Shown here: piece after piece, positions 11,472-21,294 of the stretch | Numbering within the stretch: position 1 is the stretch's first letter | How the letters are laid out: every line of letters starts with the position of its first letter | DNA from: Rachicladosporium sp. CCFEE 5018 | Taxonomy: Eukaryota > Ascomycota > Dothideomycetes > Cladosporiales > Cladosporiaceae | Reading direction: 5' to 3' | DNA length: 64,000 nt | Assembly: GCA_002077045.2 (NCBI GenBank) | Contig: KZ111145.1 | Coordinates: 1,500,078-1,564,077, forward strand | Made by a program: the position numbers and the translations under genes | The notes under the pieces: model-generated | Databases searched by the model: none | What the model saw: the letters and a program-made list of their open reading frames with translations, nothing else | What the model was told of the DNA's origin: nothing

Positions 11472-12002
11472 CTTGGCTGGTAATGGGTTTGGAGTAGTTG
11501 GAGTAATTGATGGTTGATAGTAAGTGGTATTCAAGTCGCTTCGTGTGCTTGCGATGGTCTTGGAAGAGAGTGAGAGTGGCAGTGAATGGCGCAATTAATT
11601 CTGTTTGCTTCGTTGCTACGTAACCCCCACCACGCACGCATTCCAATTGCATGTGACAGCTACGTCATAGCACTTTGATGGCATCCACTGAAGGTGTGTG
11701 ATTGAGACATGGATATCTACCACTTAAGTGGACCACGTGGCGAACCTCTGCAGACAAAAGTTTTGACTGCTATATGCTCCGCGACCGCATTCATGTCTCG
11801 CCATACTCCGACGTCTTGGTATATCTCTGCCGGCCTCGCCCTGATCCTCAGGTCGCAGACGGCTCGAAAGAAGGACTTTCATCCCTGCAAACACTGCTCG
11901 CCTCCCTAGAATGCCGCATCGCTGCGATGAGTCCTCCGCCCTGCCCACTTGCGCTCCGAGTACAGGTGATCCCACAACGTCTTACGACTCTGCACGATCC
12001 GA
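11472..12002. other. Intergenic, promoter of CsbD-like gene
   Basis: About 530 bases upstream of the CsbD-like gene and downstream of the first F-box paralogue. Overlapping short ORFs on both strands have no consistent coding character. Confidence 0.5.
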
Positions 12003-12884
12003 TCAGAACACAAAGATCTCCTCCAACAGCGCAGCCTGACGGAAGGGTGACTGCAACAATGCAGTCTTCCACGGTTCAGTGCTCGTACACGTGATGTACA
12101 CCATGTCCTGCCCTCTCTGCGTCTTCACGCAGTAGCCGAGTCCCCCTACGAGCGGCGACGGTAGCCGAAAGCGCTCCCTTAGCAAAGAATAAGACCTCCT
12201 CAGTACATCCGAGGAGCCGAAGCCCCTAAGTCCATTGCGAGCTGTGATCGGATACTGGGGAAGCCCGTGTTTACTTGTATGGCGGGGGCCCTGTAAGAGA
12301 TTGCGGTCCTGGAGGAGGGCGCGAAGATATTCGACATTGTGCATAGGGTCATCAAGTGCATGTAGAGCTGCCCACCCCTCGACCAGCTCCCAGTTCTGCT
12401 TCATGTTGACGTATGCCTGGTCACTTTCTTCCGAGGCAGAGCGGTTGTGCATCCAGTGATGACAATCGGCGAAGTGGTGCCAAAGATCGATCACATTCGA
12501 GCTGACAGCCGTACGATCATCGCTACTCAAAGTTGGGTACTTGGAGTCTAAGATCGTTTGCACAACGCTTATGATGATCCATTCCCGGCCTCTAAACCGC
12601 GTGACAAACGCCATATTGCCGTAGTATGAAGAATAACGATGCAGGATGTCGAGCAGGCTGACGTCCTTGATATGAATGAGCCATGAGAGGCGATTGGAGA
12701 TCCTCTGACGGTGGCCATCGGCGATCATGCGAGCGAGAGCTTCTTCACTACTGTCGATGAAATCTCTGAACCCGCTGCTGATGATGCGCAGTCTGCAAGT
12801 CTCGCGCACAGGGAGCGATTCAAGAACCTTGATAAGCAGCTACGCCGGCAGCGATGTGAGCCGATCGGGGGAAACGGCTGCCAT
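12003..12884 (-). pseudogene. F-box family paralogue 1, interrupted by in-frame TAG
   Basis: Reads as a 293-codon member of the F-box family repeated nearby. It starts MAAVSPDRLTSLPA at 12884, then codon 15 is TAG (12840-12842), then LLIKVLESLPVRETCRLRI. In the paralogues the stop position is Glu of LPxELL, so GAG has become TAG; an intron cannot explain it because the alignment has no gap. Downstream the frame is open to SPFRQAALLEEIFVF, the conserved family C-terminus, with YSSYYG near residue 90. A shorter protein could start at the ATG at 12809 but would lack most of the F-box. It is either a young pseudogene, a readthrough or edited transcript, or a sequencing error. Confidence 0.8.
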
Positions 12885-13587
12885 GGTGCAGCGTTCTGCA
12901 ACCTGCTGGTTGGTCAATATGATGCTTTAAGATTTGATTGTGAGGTGGAAAACGCGCACCCGTGTCCAGGGTACAAGGAGATGTTACCTTTGTCGCACGC
13001 CAGGCGAGCGCAGTCTCACGCACGGTGCTTGAATGAATTGAAGCAGTACTCCAACGACTGATTGAAGTTGCAGTGAAGGAGTAATAGCCCAAGCTGATCA
13101 AGGGAGACCTTAAGCTTGGCTTTCACTCACGAGGGAGGCGCGACCCAGCTCTCGTTCGTTCTACATGCACGCATGCGACGACTTGCGGGACTCTGCAGCA
13201 GGCTACATCAGCAGGGCACGGGCGATACCCGCAAGGTCGTCCTCACTAGCATCTGTGAATGTGTATCAAGATCGACTAGCTTAAGGACAAGGCTTGATCA
13301 GTTTGTCACACGTTGTCGCCGTTGGCGCAGGAAGGACGCCTATCGATGGACTATGCGTGGCTACCTGATGAATTTGATAAGACCCTGTGTCCTGCCATGG
13401 GATGCAGATCGAAGTCCATATATTCCCGTGTCATGCCTCCACATCTAGCCTCTTACTCACCCTGCCCATATCATGGGGATCCTTCAAGAAGCTCGAGACC
13501 GCGGCTGGTAGAGCGCAGTGTTTACAATCGTGGGCAGACCGGTGCCGCCTCGTCTCGTACAAGTGTCGTGGTAGCAACGATGTGTGG
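12885..13587. other. Intergenic between F-box paralogues 1 and 2
   Basis: About 700 bases with only short overlapping ORFs on both strands. It should hold the promoter of paralogue 1 and 3' UTR of paralogue 2. Nothing else recognised. Confidence 0.5.
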
Positions 13588-14448
13588 TCAGAACAAGAAC
13601 ATCTCTTCCATGAGAGCAGCCAACCGAAAGGCAGACTGGAACAATCGGTTTTTGATCGGCTCGCTCGAATTGCAAGCAGCATGCACCATCTTCTGCATCT
13701 TCTCTGTTTTGAGATGATAGCCCAGTGTCATTAGCGGTGGTGGGAGCCCTAGTGTGGTCTCCACTAGTAGATTGTCACAGACTTGTGACCCTTTTGAGCA
13801 GCGGAGATAGTGGAGTCCGATTCTGTCTGTGATCGGAAACCGCGGCACCCCGTGTGTGGTCGTGTAGTGAGGTCCTTGCAAGGCTGTGCTGTCCTGAAGC
13901 CTGGCAAGCAAGTACTCAATGTCACTCACGGGGTCGCCAGTCAGCCTAAACGCTAACGATTCGAGCATGTTCCAAACGCGCTGCTGAAAGTGGATCATGT
14001 CCTCCTTGTCCGACATCAATTTGTGCATGCTCTCGTGACAGTGTATGAAGGCGTGGAAGAAAATCTGCACATCGTGATGTAGCGCTAGCTTCTCCTCCAA
14101 CCTCAAGTCGGCGACTCTGTGCTTGAGCGTCTCGGTCAGCATGGGACCGATTACGATACCGCTATAGCCGGGCGAGCTGACCTCGATGTCGCCGTAGTAT
14201 GAGCTGTAACGCGCGAGAACATCGACGAGGTTCACGCTCTGGAGATCTAAGAGCCAGTGTCTGCGGGCGATAAGCCTTGCGCGGTTGGATTCGATGGTGC
14301 GGCGAGCGAGTGCATCCTCGTTCGAATCGATGTAGTCCTTCAGACCCCTGCTCACGATGCGCAGGCCACAGATCTCGCGGACCGGCAGTACCTCGAGGAC
14401 TTTGGTGAGTAGCTCAGTGGGGAGCGCGGTCAAGCGGGCTGCAGCCAT
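13588..14448 (-). CDS. F-box protein, small paralogue family, member 2
   Basis: 286 aa from the ATG at 14448 (MAAARLTALPTELLTKVLEV), chosen because all paralogues start MA-x-x just before the F-box; the frame is open further upstream but that part looks non-coding. The F-box is at residues 5-45 (LPTELLTKVLEVLPVREI, then LRIVSRGLKDYID). F-box proteins dock on Skp1 and bring substrates to SCF ubiquitin ligases. Downstream come a family block with RYSSYYGDIE near residue 85, a block GPHYTTTHGVPRFPIT near residue 205, and the C-terminus FRLAALMEEMFLF. It sits between two paralogues on the same strand, a tandem array. No kelch, WD or LRR substrate domain is seen, so the target is unknown. Confidence 0.8.
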   Translation of the reverse strand: MAAARLTALPTELLTKVLEVLPVREICGLRIVSRGLKDYIDSNEDALARRTIESNRARLIARRHWLLDLQSVNLVDVLARYSSYYGDIEVSSPGYSGIVIGPMLTETLKHRVADLRLEEKLALHHDVQIFFHAFIHCHESMHKLMSDKEDMIHFQQRVWNMLESLAFRLTGDPVSDIEYLLARLQDSTALQGPHYTTTHGVPRFPITDRIGLHYLRCSKGSQVCDNLLVETTLGLPPPLMTLGYHLKTEKMQKMVHAACNSSEPIKNRLFQSAFRLAALMEEMFLF

Positions 14449-15070
14449 GGTCACATCGCATATGTTCTGTCTTGCTGTTAGTGATGCCGGCCATGTCGAC
14501 CGAAAAGTGATGAACCTACCTAGTAAGGGTGTAATGATGGCGTCAGGGTGCTGATGTTGGTGAGCAGCCAGCGCAGTATTATTACGATGCGGAAGTGTCG
14601 AAGGCAATGTGTTGAGGAACAAGTGAAGCACAATTGGAGGAGGAATCCAAGAACAGCGGTCAGGTCAGGTCTGATGACAACCTACTTTCACCAGGAAGGC
14701 GCGAACCACTTCTCGTCTGTTGAACGCAGTGCATTGTAATGATACAGCGTCTGCACGCAGCTCATTCGAGGAAGGTGCCAGGGTAGAGTAGGTTCTCATT
14801 GCAGCTTTGCCCTTGTGTCGATCAGGAGGCACAAGTTTCACAATTCCGTCAACCTGCCTCATTATCACTAGCCCTACTCTTGACATAGATGTGGTATCAA
14901 AGCCCTCAAGATGGCGGGCGCTGAGACCGCAGTATCGACCAGGCGCTCAGACCCTCACGCGCATCGGTAGATCCCCTGGGTGAGTCGTACCAATGTCGCG
15001 GACCTACTCATTATTCCACGGAGCTCTGCGGCAAGTCGACGCATGTTCCCGGTACCGCAACGCCGTGCGC
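14449..15070. other. Intergenic between F-box paralogues 2 and 3
   Basis: About 620 bases with no convincing coding sequence. Presumed promoter of paralogue 2 and 3' UTR of paralogue 3. Confidence 0.5.
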
Positions 15071-15943
15071 TCAGAATACGAACACCTCCTCCAGCAGCGC
15101 CGCCTGTCGTAACCTCGACCTGAACAGCAGACTCCAATCCGGCTCAGCAGTCGTACAAGCCCGGCGAAGCATCCTCAACATTTCCTCCGTCTTCACGCAG
15201 TACCCTAGCCCGCCTCCGAGCGCCGGCAGACCGAGACAATCCTCCAGCAGTTTGTGACAGCGGCTAATGTAGTTGGGGTCGCTGCAGCACTTGAGCCCTC
15301 CACGGGGCGTGATTTGGTATCGAGGTAGTCCGCGTGCGTCTGCGAAGTGCGGACCACTGAGTAAAGTGCTATCCTGCACTTTAGACCGGAGGTAGTCAGG
15401 ATCGCTCACTGGATCGCCGAGCAAAGCTGCCTTCCCCTCAAGCGCGGTCCACGCGCGTTGGATTCTATCATATGCCCTGTCGTAGTCGTCCGGTGGAAGC
15501 GCCCGGGAATGCATCCAGTCGTGACATATGATGAACCAATGCCAGAACCGCAACAAGTGTTTGCCAAGCTCCACTTGGCCTCGCATAGTCAAGCCCGCGA
15601 ATTTTCGTTCGAGAGTGCTATTGAGTAAGTTCGCAAGGATGTGGGTCCCGACCAGAGGTGACCTTACCCCGACCTCGCCGTAGTATGAAACATAGTGATG
15701 CAGTATATCGATCAGGTCCAGTCCTTTCAGGTCCAGGAGCAAGGCATCGCGATTGCAAATCCTTTGTTGATGATGTGCGATGGTGAGTCTAGCAAGAGCG
15801 TCCTCGGATCGGTCGATATAGGTTCTGAGAGCCCTACACACGATGCGAAAACCGTCGATCTCACGGGGGGGAAGGAGTTCGATGATGCTGCTGAGTAGTT
15901 CCGGAGGTAGAGCGGTAAATCGATCGATCGGAGGGGCGGCCAT
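15071..15943 (-). CDS. F-box protein, small paralogue family, member 3
   Basis: 290 aa from the ATG at 15943 (MAAPPIDRFTALPPELLSS). The F-box covers residues 8-46: LPPELLSSIIELLPPREI then FRIVCRALRTYIDRSED. Family blocks follow in order: LDLIDILHHYVSYYGEV near residue 80, a Trp/His-rich block with FWHWFIICHDWMHSRA near 135, GPHFADARGLPRYQITPR near 205, and the C-terminal SRLRQAALLEEVFVF. It is the least damaged member of the left array and a good reference for the family. The role as an SCF adaptor is inferred from the F-box only. The open frame continues 99 codons upstream of the chosen ATG without family similarity. Confidence 0.82.
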   Translation of the reverse strand: MAAPPIDRFTALPPELLSSIIELLPPREIDGFRIVCRALRTYIDRSEDALARLTIAHHQQRICNRDALLLDLKGLDLIDILHHYVSYYGEVGVRSPLVGTHILANLLNSTLERKFAGLTMRGQVELGKHLLRFWHWFIICHDWMHSRALPPDDYDRAYDRIQRAWTALEGKAALLGDPVSDPDYLRSKVQDSTLLSGPHFADARGLPRYQITPRGGLKCCSDPNYISRCHKLLEDCLGLPALGGGLGYCVKTEEMLRMLRRACTTAEPDWSLLFRSRLRQAALLEEVFVF

Positions 15944-16264
15944 GATAGCTTCGGCGATGCGTAGGTGATTGTTTGATGATGAGAAGTGTCCAAGTGGTAG
16001 ACTGATGAGCGTTGTGGTAGATCGGCAGTAGAGGTGCGCGGCTACTCCCATCGAAAGCAGTGACCGCAGAGGCTTCTGCAGGCTGCGCGGTGTTCCTGGC
16101 GACGCGGTGAAGTAAAGTGAAGTCGATGGAATTCGCTTCACTTGTCTCGCCGATCGGCAGAGTGTGATCAACCTCTCATGGTACTCTGTGCAAGAATGTA
16201 TCTTCCCGCACAAAGGGCGCCTAGGTCTCTGTTTCGACATATTCCGGTCTCAGCGCTTATCACT
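15944..16264. other. Intergenic, promoter of F-box member 3
   Basis: About 320 bases between F-box member 3 and the next minus-strand gene. No feature recognised. Confidence 0.5.
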
Positions 16265-17206
16265 TCACCCATGCACACCTTTCACAAACGACACCACCTC
16301 GCTAACCAGTCTCTCCCTCTCCTGTCTCTGCAGTCGCGGCCACGCACTCACCTGGCTCTTTTCCTCGGCCTTTCCCGTTCGCTTTTCCGTAGCCTTCCTG
16401 GCAACGACGCCAGCCTCCCATAGCTCTTCTGCCGCCCTCCCGCCCAACCTGACACTCGATCTCGCAGCCGGAGATGCCCGCGGCGCCTCCGGATCTTCTA
16501 GAGCAGTATGCCGCAGCAGCCTAACCAGCCGACGCGGTGGAGCCGCTAGTCGACGTACACGACGTCGCAGCTCCGCTCGTCCTGCCACCGCTCTTTGACG
16601 CGCCGCCATCTGCCGCACAGCAGGTCGAAGCATCGCCCTGATCCTGTTGGCGCGCTTCTGACGCTTGGTGGAGCCTAGTGCAGGCAGCGGGCTTCCCGCT
16701 GTTAGATGTATCACCCCGAGGCGGCGTGGCTCCGCAGGTGGTGGCGTATCTGCTCCTCCCTGTTGGACCGGCATCCGACGCTTTGTAGCATGAGCCGCAG
16801 GAAAAGCCTTATTACGTATTGATCGCCACCGCTGTCGCTGTGGCGGTAGCCGGCCGATCGGAGCTTCGATCACGGTAATGACAGTACTTGTAGGCGGGGC
16901 GTTTTCAATTCCGTCCGTCTTCAGTCCAAGCCTGTGCTCAATCTTCGCCGCGAACTCCCCGACCAGTCTCCACCACACGGTGCGCCGCTTCTTCATGCCC
17001 CATGCTCCCCAGTCTTGGGCTGCGACTTGATTGCGAAGCCGGGCTAGATTAGTGTGGTAGTAATCCCGGCCTCCGTCGCTGTGGCTTGCTACAGCAATTT
17101 CGAGGACGACGCGCTTGGCAGTCAGCTTGGCGAGGAGATTCGAGGATTTCGTGAACGGGTATGCGGACTGCAGATGGGCCTGAATGGCCTCAAGGTCCTT
17201 GAGCAT
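16265..17206 (-). CDS. Basic protein of unknown function
   Basis: 313-aa ORF, not recognised. The first 110 residues look like a folded domain (MLKDLEAIQAHLQSAYPF, RDYYHTNLARLRNQVAAQ, TVWWRLVGEFAAKIEHRLG). The rest is Arg/Ala-rich (RQMAARQRAVAGRAELRRR, RLAAPPRRLVRLLRH) and strongly basic, suggesting binding to nucleic acid or a nuclear or mitochondrial location, though this is only inference. Its ATG lies just 15 bases after the stop of the upstream gene on the same strand, unusually tight for a filamentous fungus. Either the transcript is shared, the real start is internal, or the UTRs overlap. Part of the Arg-rich 3' half could be a GC-rich ORF artefact. Confidence 0.55.
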   Translation of the reverse strand: MLKDLEAIQAHLQSAYPFTKSSNLLAKLTAKRVVLEIAVASHSDGGRDYYHTNLARLRNQVAAQDWGAWGMKKRRTVWWRLVGEFAAKIEHRLGLKTDGIENAPPTSTVITVIEAPIGRLPPQRQRWRSIRNKAFPAAHATKRRMPVQQGGADTPPPAEPRRLGVIHLTAGSPLPALGSTKRQKRANRIRAMLRPAVRQMAARQRAVAGRAELRRRVRRLAAPPRRLVRLLRHTALEDPEAPRASPAARSSVRLGGRAAEELWEAGVVARKATEKRTGKAEEKSQVSAWPRLQRQERERLVSEVVSFVKGVHG

Positions 17207-17221
17207 GGCGAGACCGGCAAG

Positions 17222-19645
17222 TCAGGGCAGCTTTTTTGGCTTGGCATCCTGAGGTGCTTCCTTCAGCCCTGCCGAAGCATGCAACGAGTCCAATCCATCC
17301 TCACCCAGAGCCTTAATCTCCGATGGCGCCTGCTCGAACCGCTCAAAGACATGTGTAGGCTCGAAGGTCCTGTCCTCATGTGGTTTCATCGCCGCCTGTC
17401 TCCTAGCCTGCCTCTCCGCATTCTCGATCGCGAACTTCCCCAATCGCGCCGTTCTCTGTTCCTCGTTTTCGCCCGAAATCCTCTCCCGAGCCGCATTAGA
17501 GCTCTGCCAGAGCCAGAGTCTTCCTCCGGGGACGTCGAACTTCGTGCGCTGGACGTCACCGCTGGGCATGGTGCGGGCGAAAGCCATGCCGCCTTCGGAA
17601 AGCAACCCGAAGCGGCCTGGGTGGTGCACGAGAGTGACTGGAGCGTTGGGAGATGGCGTGGGCGCGACAGCGTCGACGGAAGAAGGTATCGCGCCGAGTG
17701 TGACACCGCGTGAAGCAATTTCAAACCGTGACTTCTCCCCCTTATCGGCGTGCGCCCAGCGGAAGCTGTTGTCTAGGTTCTCCGGACCGATGAGGAACAT
17801 GATGCGCTCGCCTTCCTTGACAATCTCGCCCAGGGCTTCTAGCTTCATGGCTTCGGCGTCTTCGTTCCCGAAGTCAAACGCCCAGCCACTGTCTTGTCTG
17901 AGCTCACGCGTGGAATACTGCGTGTCTGGGTCAAGACTCAGCAAGCCGGCTTTCTTACCCCAGCCACCGCCTCCGGAGAGTACACGCACAAGGCGACCAT
18001 CGAAGGCCAGTGCTTGACCGACAAGAGTGCCGGTGCTTTGACGTAGCTGCTCATGAGTCTCTGCATCTGGCCGCCATGCAGCCCGGATGGTCTCGGCTTC
18101 GAACAGCGGCGGCGAAGCAGACTGTCTTTCCAACCTTTGCACCGTTCTTCCGATGGAGAAAGAAGTGGGCAATACCAAAGCCCAGATCTGCACAGCTGAC
18201 GGCGGCAGTTCAAGTGCCGTGAAGTAAGCGGTCACTGCCTTTTCGAGTTCCTCGGAAGCAGGCATAGTGGTGTCATCGGGCAGGAGAGACCAGTCAGTAT
18301 CGTCGGTCGTGGTGCGACCGGGCACGGACGGGTGAGCGGCGATCTGTCGAATGATATTGCCCATCACGTGGCGGATCTCACGTAGAGGCGTCAGTGGGAC
18401 CAGAGGGGCGGAGAAGAAGAAGTGGCTATTGAGAGTCTGGAACGGGAGAGCGATGGTTGCGGACTCGAGGTATTGTGTACTTTGCAGTTCTGGTGCGCTG
18501 CTAGGGACTGTCGTATAGGATCTGTGAAGTAGGGTAGAGACCAGGCCATTCGTGAAGGTGGTCTGCGCGAGTGGCAATTGCGCGGTGATCGGTACGCTTC
18601 TATGCCCGAAAGCTTCACGGTTCGCAGGGACAACGAAGTTCAACGAGCCGGGTTTCATGGCCGAACTTTGCAAAGGTCGGTGCAAGCTGCTGTCGAGAGC
18701 TGTCGTGTTCCGAAGTAACATATATGACATGCCTTCCACCGCACCAGGATCGTGACCTTCAAGTGGCAGCTTGTCCACGACAGCGACTATGCTCTCGAAT
18801 GAGGTGCTCGGTCGGTCTGGACCAGCGAGCTTGGCGAACATCCTGTGAGGCAGCGTCTCGTCCTGGGCAAGGTCGGCCGATCCTGGTGTGAGCAGTATTG
18901 TGAGGAGCGGGGTGGTGGTATCTGGGTCATTGGGAGGTACACCCATTTCGGGTATGAGATCCAGGATTGCTTCGGCGGTGAGACTCGCAGGCGAGGAAGC
19001 TTCTAAAGTGCCGCAGCGGATATCTATTGACTTGTCTTCACTTTGAGGGTCGCTTTTCTTAGGCATGGTGGCTTGGGCTCTCCTCTCCTTCCGACTTTGA
19101 TAGAACTCTACGTCGAAGCTCCCCTTCTTCCGTTGGCCTGAATTGTATGGGTGGCGATGAGGAATGTGCGACAGAAGGGTGGCTTTGGGATCCGGGTTGA
19201 TCTCCTTCTTGCTTGTCTGTCCCGCCTTCCAGTGTATGAAATCCTGTTGACGGAGACGCGATCCATTCCTCATCTCTGTTGACTGCGCGAACACAGGTGT
19301 CTTCGACTTCGCCGTGTATCGAAACTGAGGTGTCTTCATGTCGGTGATAGTGGTATACCGTGGCTTACTATCGCTTTCCTGACCATACCCGGGATCCCTG
19401 ACGCTGGGATCGTCCTTGAGTGAGACACCGCTATTCTCTATCTGCGCAATGGCTCCAACATTTGGAGCTGCACTGCTTAGAGGTGCGTTGGCGTCGAAGC
19501 TGCCGCGCCCACAAGTTCTTTGCTCTGGGCGAAGATGCTCGCCAGCGTATCCTCGCCGGCTCTGCAGGTTCCATCCCAAGCGGCCGGCGACGTATCGCGT
19601 TGCCTGTGCTGGACTTCGCCATGCTGACGGCTGAGCGGCGAACAT
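17222..19645 (-). CDS. Conserved protein with putative mitochondrial presequence, function unknown
   Basis: 807 aa if started at the ATG at 19645, where MFAAQPSAWRSPAQATRYV and then SRRGYA read like a mitochondrial targeting peptide with a cleavage site; the frame is open 56 codons further (to 19813). Residues 50-200 are polar and low-complexity. The conserved-looking core is in the C-terminal half: FFFSAPLVPLTPLREIRHV, a Gly-rich LSGGGGWGKKAGLLSLDPD (near residue 560), RIMFLIGPENLDNSFRWA, and a charged tail ending PQDAKPKKLP. I believe I have seen the GGGGWGKKAG motif in uncharacterised fungal proteins but cannot name a family. It is divergent from the GT62 gene, sharing a promoter region of about 335 bases. 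The role is unknown. Confidence 0.75.
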   Translation of the reverse strand: MFAAQPSAWRSPAQATRYVAGRLGWNLQSRRGYAGEHLRPEQRTCGRGSFDANAPLSSAAPNVGAIAQIENSGVSLKDDPSVRDPGYGQESDSKPRYTTITDMKTPQFRYTAKSKTPVFAQSTEMRNGSRLRQQDFIHWKAGQTSKKEINPDPKATLLSHIPHRHPYNSGQRKKGSFDVEFYQSRKERRAQATMPKKSDPQSEDKSIDIRCGTLEASSPASLTAEAILDLIPEMGVPPNDPDTTTPLLTILLTPGSADLAQDETLPHRMFAKLAGPDRPSTSFESIVAVVDKLPLEGHDPGAVEGMSYMLLRNTTALDSSLHRPLQSSAMKPGSLNFVVPANREAFGHRSVPITAQLPLAQTTFTNGLVSTLLHRSYTTVPSSAPELQSTQYLESATIALPFQTLNSHFFFSAPLVPLTPLREIRHVMGNIIRQIAAHPSVPGRTTTDDTDWSLLPDDTTMPASEELEKAVTAYFTALELPPSAVQIWALVLPTSFSIGRTVQRLERQSASPPLFEAETIRAAWRPDAETHEQLRQSTGTLVGQALAFDGRLVRVLSGGGGWGKKAGLLSLDPDTQYSTRELRQDSGWAFDFGNEDAEAMKLEALGEIVKEGERIMFLIGPENLDNSFRWAHADKGEKSRFEIASRGVTLGAIPSSVDAVAPTPSPNAPVTLVHHPGRFGLLSEGGMAFARTMPSGDVQRTKFDVPGGRLWLWQSSNAARERISGENEEQRTARLGKFAIENAERQARRQAAMKPHEDRTFEPTHVFERFEQAPSEIKALGEDGLDSLHASAGLKEAPQDAKPKKLP

Positions 19646-19980
19646 CAGTCTGATGCCAGGCACACTGTCGGGCATGAGATAAGCAGAGCAGCCGATGACA
19701 TGATGGACATATGCACATGCATGATGTCGATACCCTGTCCAATGCTCTTGCCAAGCCTGCAGCCCTACGACTTTCTGAAACGCAGGCCATCGTCTCGGGT
19801 TCACGCGTTGCACTTCGTGTCAGCATGTGCTGTAGCCGAACAGCAATCATTCAGTACTCGTCGCTTTCATAGCATTACCACTTCAACCCCTCATAACTTC
19901 GCAGCGAGCGTGAGAGCATGTCGACGCCGCCCTCATAACCCCCGCATCACCATACCGAGACTGGAGCACTACACCCCAGA
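19646..19980. promoter_or_regulatory. Bidirectional promoter region
   Basis: About 335 bases between two divergently transcribed starts, the putative mitochondrial protein on the minus strand and the GT62 mannosyltransferase on the plus strand. It must serve both. No TATA box or named operator was identified. Confidence 0.5.
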
Positions 19981-21174
19981 ATGGCCGTCGCCCGGAGCCT
20001 CCGGCGCAACACGACAATCACCTACTTTCTCGCCGCTCTCTTGCTACTCACATTCCTCTACTTCTTCCTCGTAGACTCGACATCATTACCCTCCCTCCCA
20101 CAGTCGCGACAACTCCTCAAGTCGAAAGATGCCGCCTCGAACCCCCTCTCCCCGCCTTCCCTCCCCTTCAAGAAGCAGGACCCGAACGAAGTCCCACCAC
20201 CTCCTCCAGTAGTCCACTACCACATGAATAATGTCACCACCTCCTCACAACCCATCGAGAATCGCGAATCAGTCCTCATCCTCACCCCGCTGGCGAAGTT
20301 CTACTCTCAATACTGGGACAACCTGCTNNNNNNNNNNNNNNNNNNNNNNNNNNNNNNNNNNNNNNNNNNNNNNNNNNNNNNNNNNNNNNNNNNNNNNNNN
20401 NNNNNNNNNNNNNNNNNNNNNNNNNNNCCACCGCGCAATCCGAGTCCGAACGCCACGCCCTCTCCCACCAGAAAGTCCGCCGCGCAGCCATGTCCCGCGC
20501 TCGCAACTCCCTCCTCTTCACGACCCTCGGCCCAACAACCTCCTGGGTCCTCTGGCTAGACGCCGACGTGATTGAAACGCCTCCTTCACTCATCCAGGAT
20601 TTGGCGTCACACGACAAGCCCATCATAGTGCCCAACTGCATGCAGCGGTACTGGAACAAGGATAAGGGTGCTGAGGATGTGCGGCCGTATGATTTCAACA
20701 GCTGGCAGGATAGTCCCACGGCTCTTGGGCTAGCGGAGAAGATGGGGCCGGATGAGATTTTGCTAGAGGGGTATGCGGAGATGGCTACGTATCGGAGTTT
20801 GATGGCTTATATGGGAGGTATGTTGCATTGGATCAGCGTTGATAAGTGGGGACAACTGGCTAATCGAGTGACGCTACAGAGCCTACAGGTGATGCGAAGA
20901 AGATCGTGGATCTGGATGGCGTCGGCGGCACGGCACTCCTGGTCAAGGCTGAAGTGCATCGCGACGGAGCGATGTTTCCGCCTTTCCCATTCTACCATCT
21001 AATCGAGACGGAGGGCTTTGCGAAGATGGCTCGGAGACTGGGCTGGAAGAGTTTTGGGTTGCCGAACTTCTATGTGAGTGCTGAGCCGGCGCGATGAGAC
21101 GACGACTGCTCCATACCTGAAGATGGACAGTGGTGCTGATTTGTTTCCGACAGGTGTATCATTACAATGAGTAG
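19981..21174 (+). CDS. GT62 alpha-1,6-mannosyltransferase (Mnn9/Anp1/Van1 family), interrupted by assembly gap
   Basis: Golgi type II membrane enzyme that extends the N-glycan mannan backbone. Exons: 19981-20327, gap, 20428-20817, 20889-21073, 21154-21174. A signal anchor lies at residues 14-31 (YFLAALLLLTFLYFFLV), then a Pro-rich stem, then ILTPLAKFYSQYWDNLL just before the gap. After it come ERHALSHQKVRRAAMSRARN, the DxD motif in WVLWLDADVIETPPSLIQD, and YDFNSWQD. The 3' exons give LDGVGGTALLVKAEVHRDG, FYHLIETEGFAKMARRLG and the end VYHYNE. The short C-terminus resembles Mnn9 more than Anp1. Family members usually have about 55 residues between YWDNLL and ERHAL, so the real gap is probably nearer 160 than 100 bases. 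Only this copy has the 5' half. Confidence 0.93.
20328..20427. other. Assembly gap, 100 N
   Basis: Exactly 100 N, a placeholder for unknown length. It lies inside the GT62 coding sequence. The base following it starts the same sequence that follows the second N run at 39832. Confidence 0.99.
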
Positions 21175-21294
21175 TGTCACGGCGACGCTCGCGAGCAAGA
21201 TGTATGAGCTACGGAATCGGAGCAAGGCGTTTGGGAGGCACGGCTAGCCGCGTCGGTGGGAGGACAGCGCGGGACATGAGTGTGGCCGGCACAT

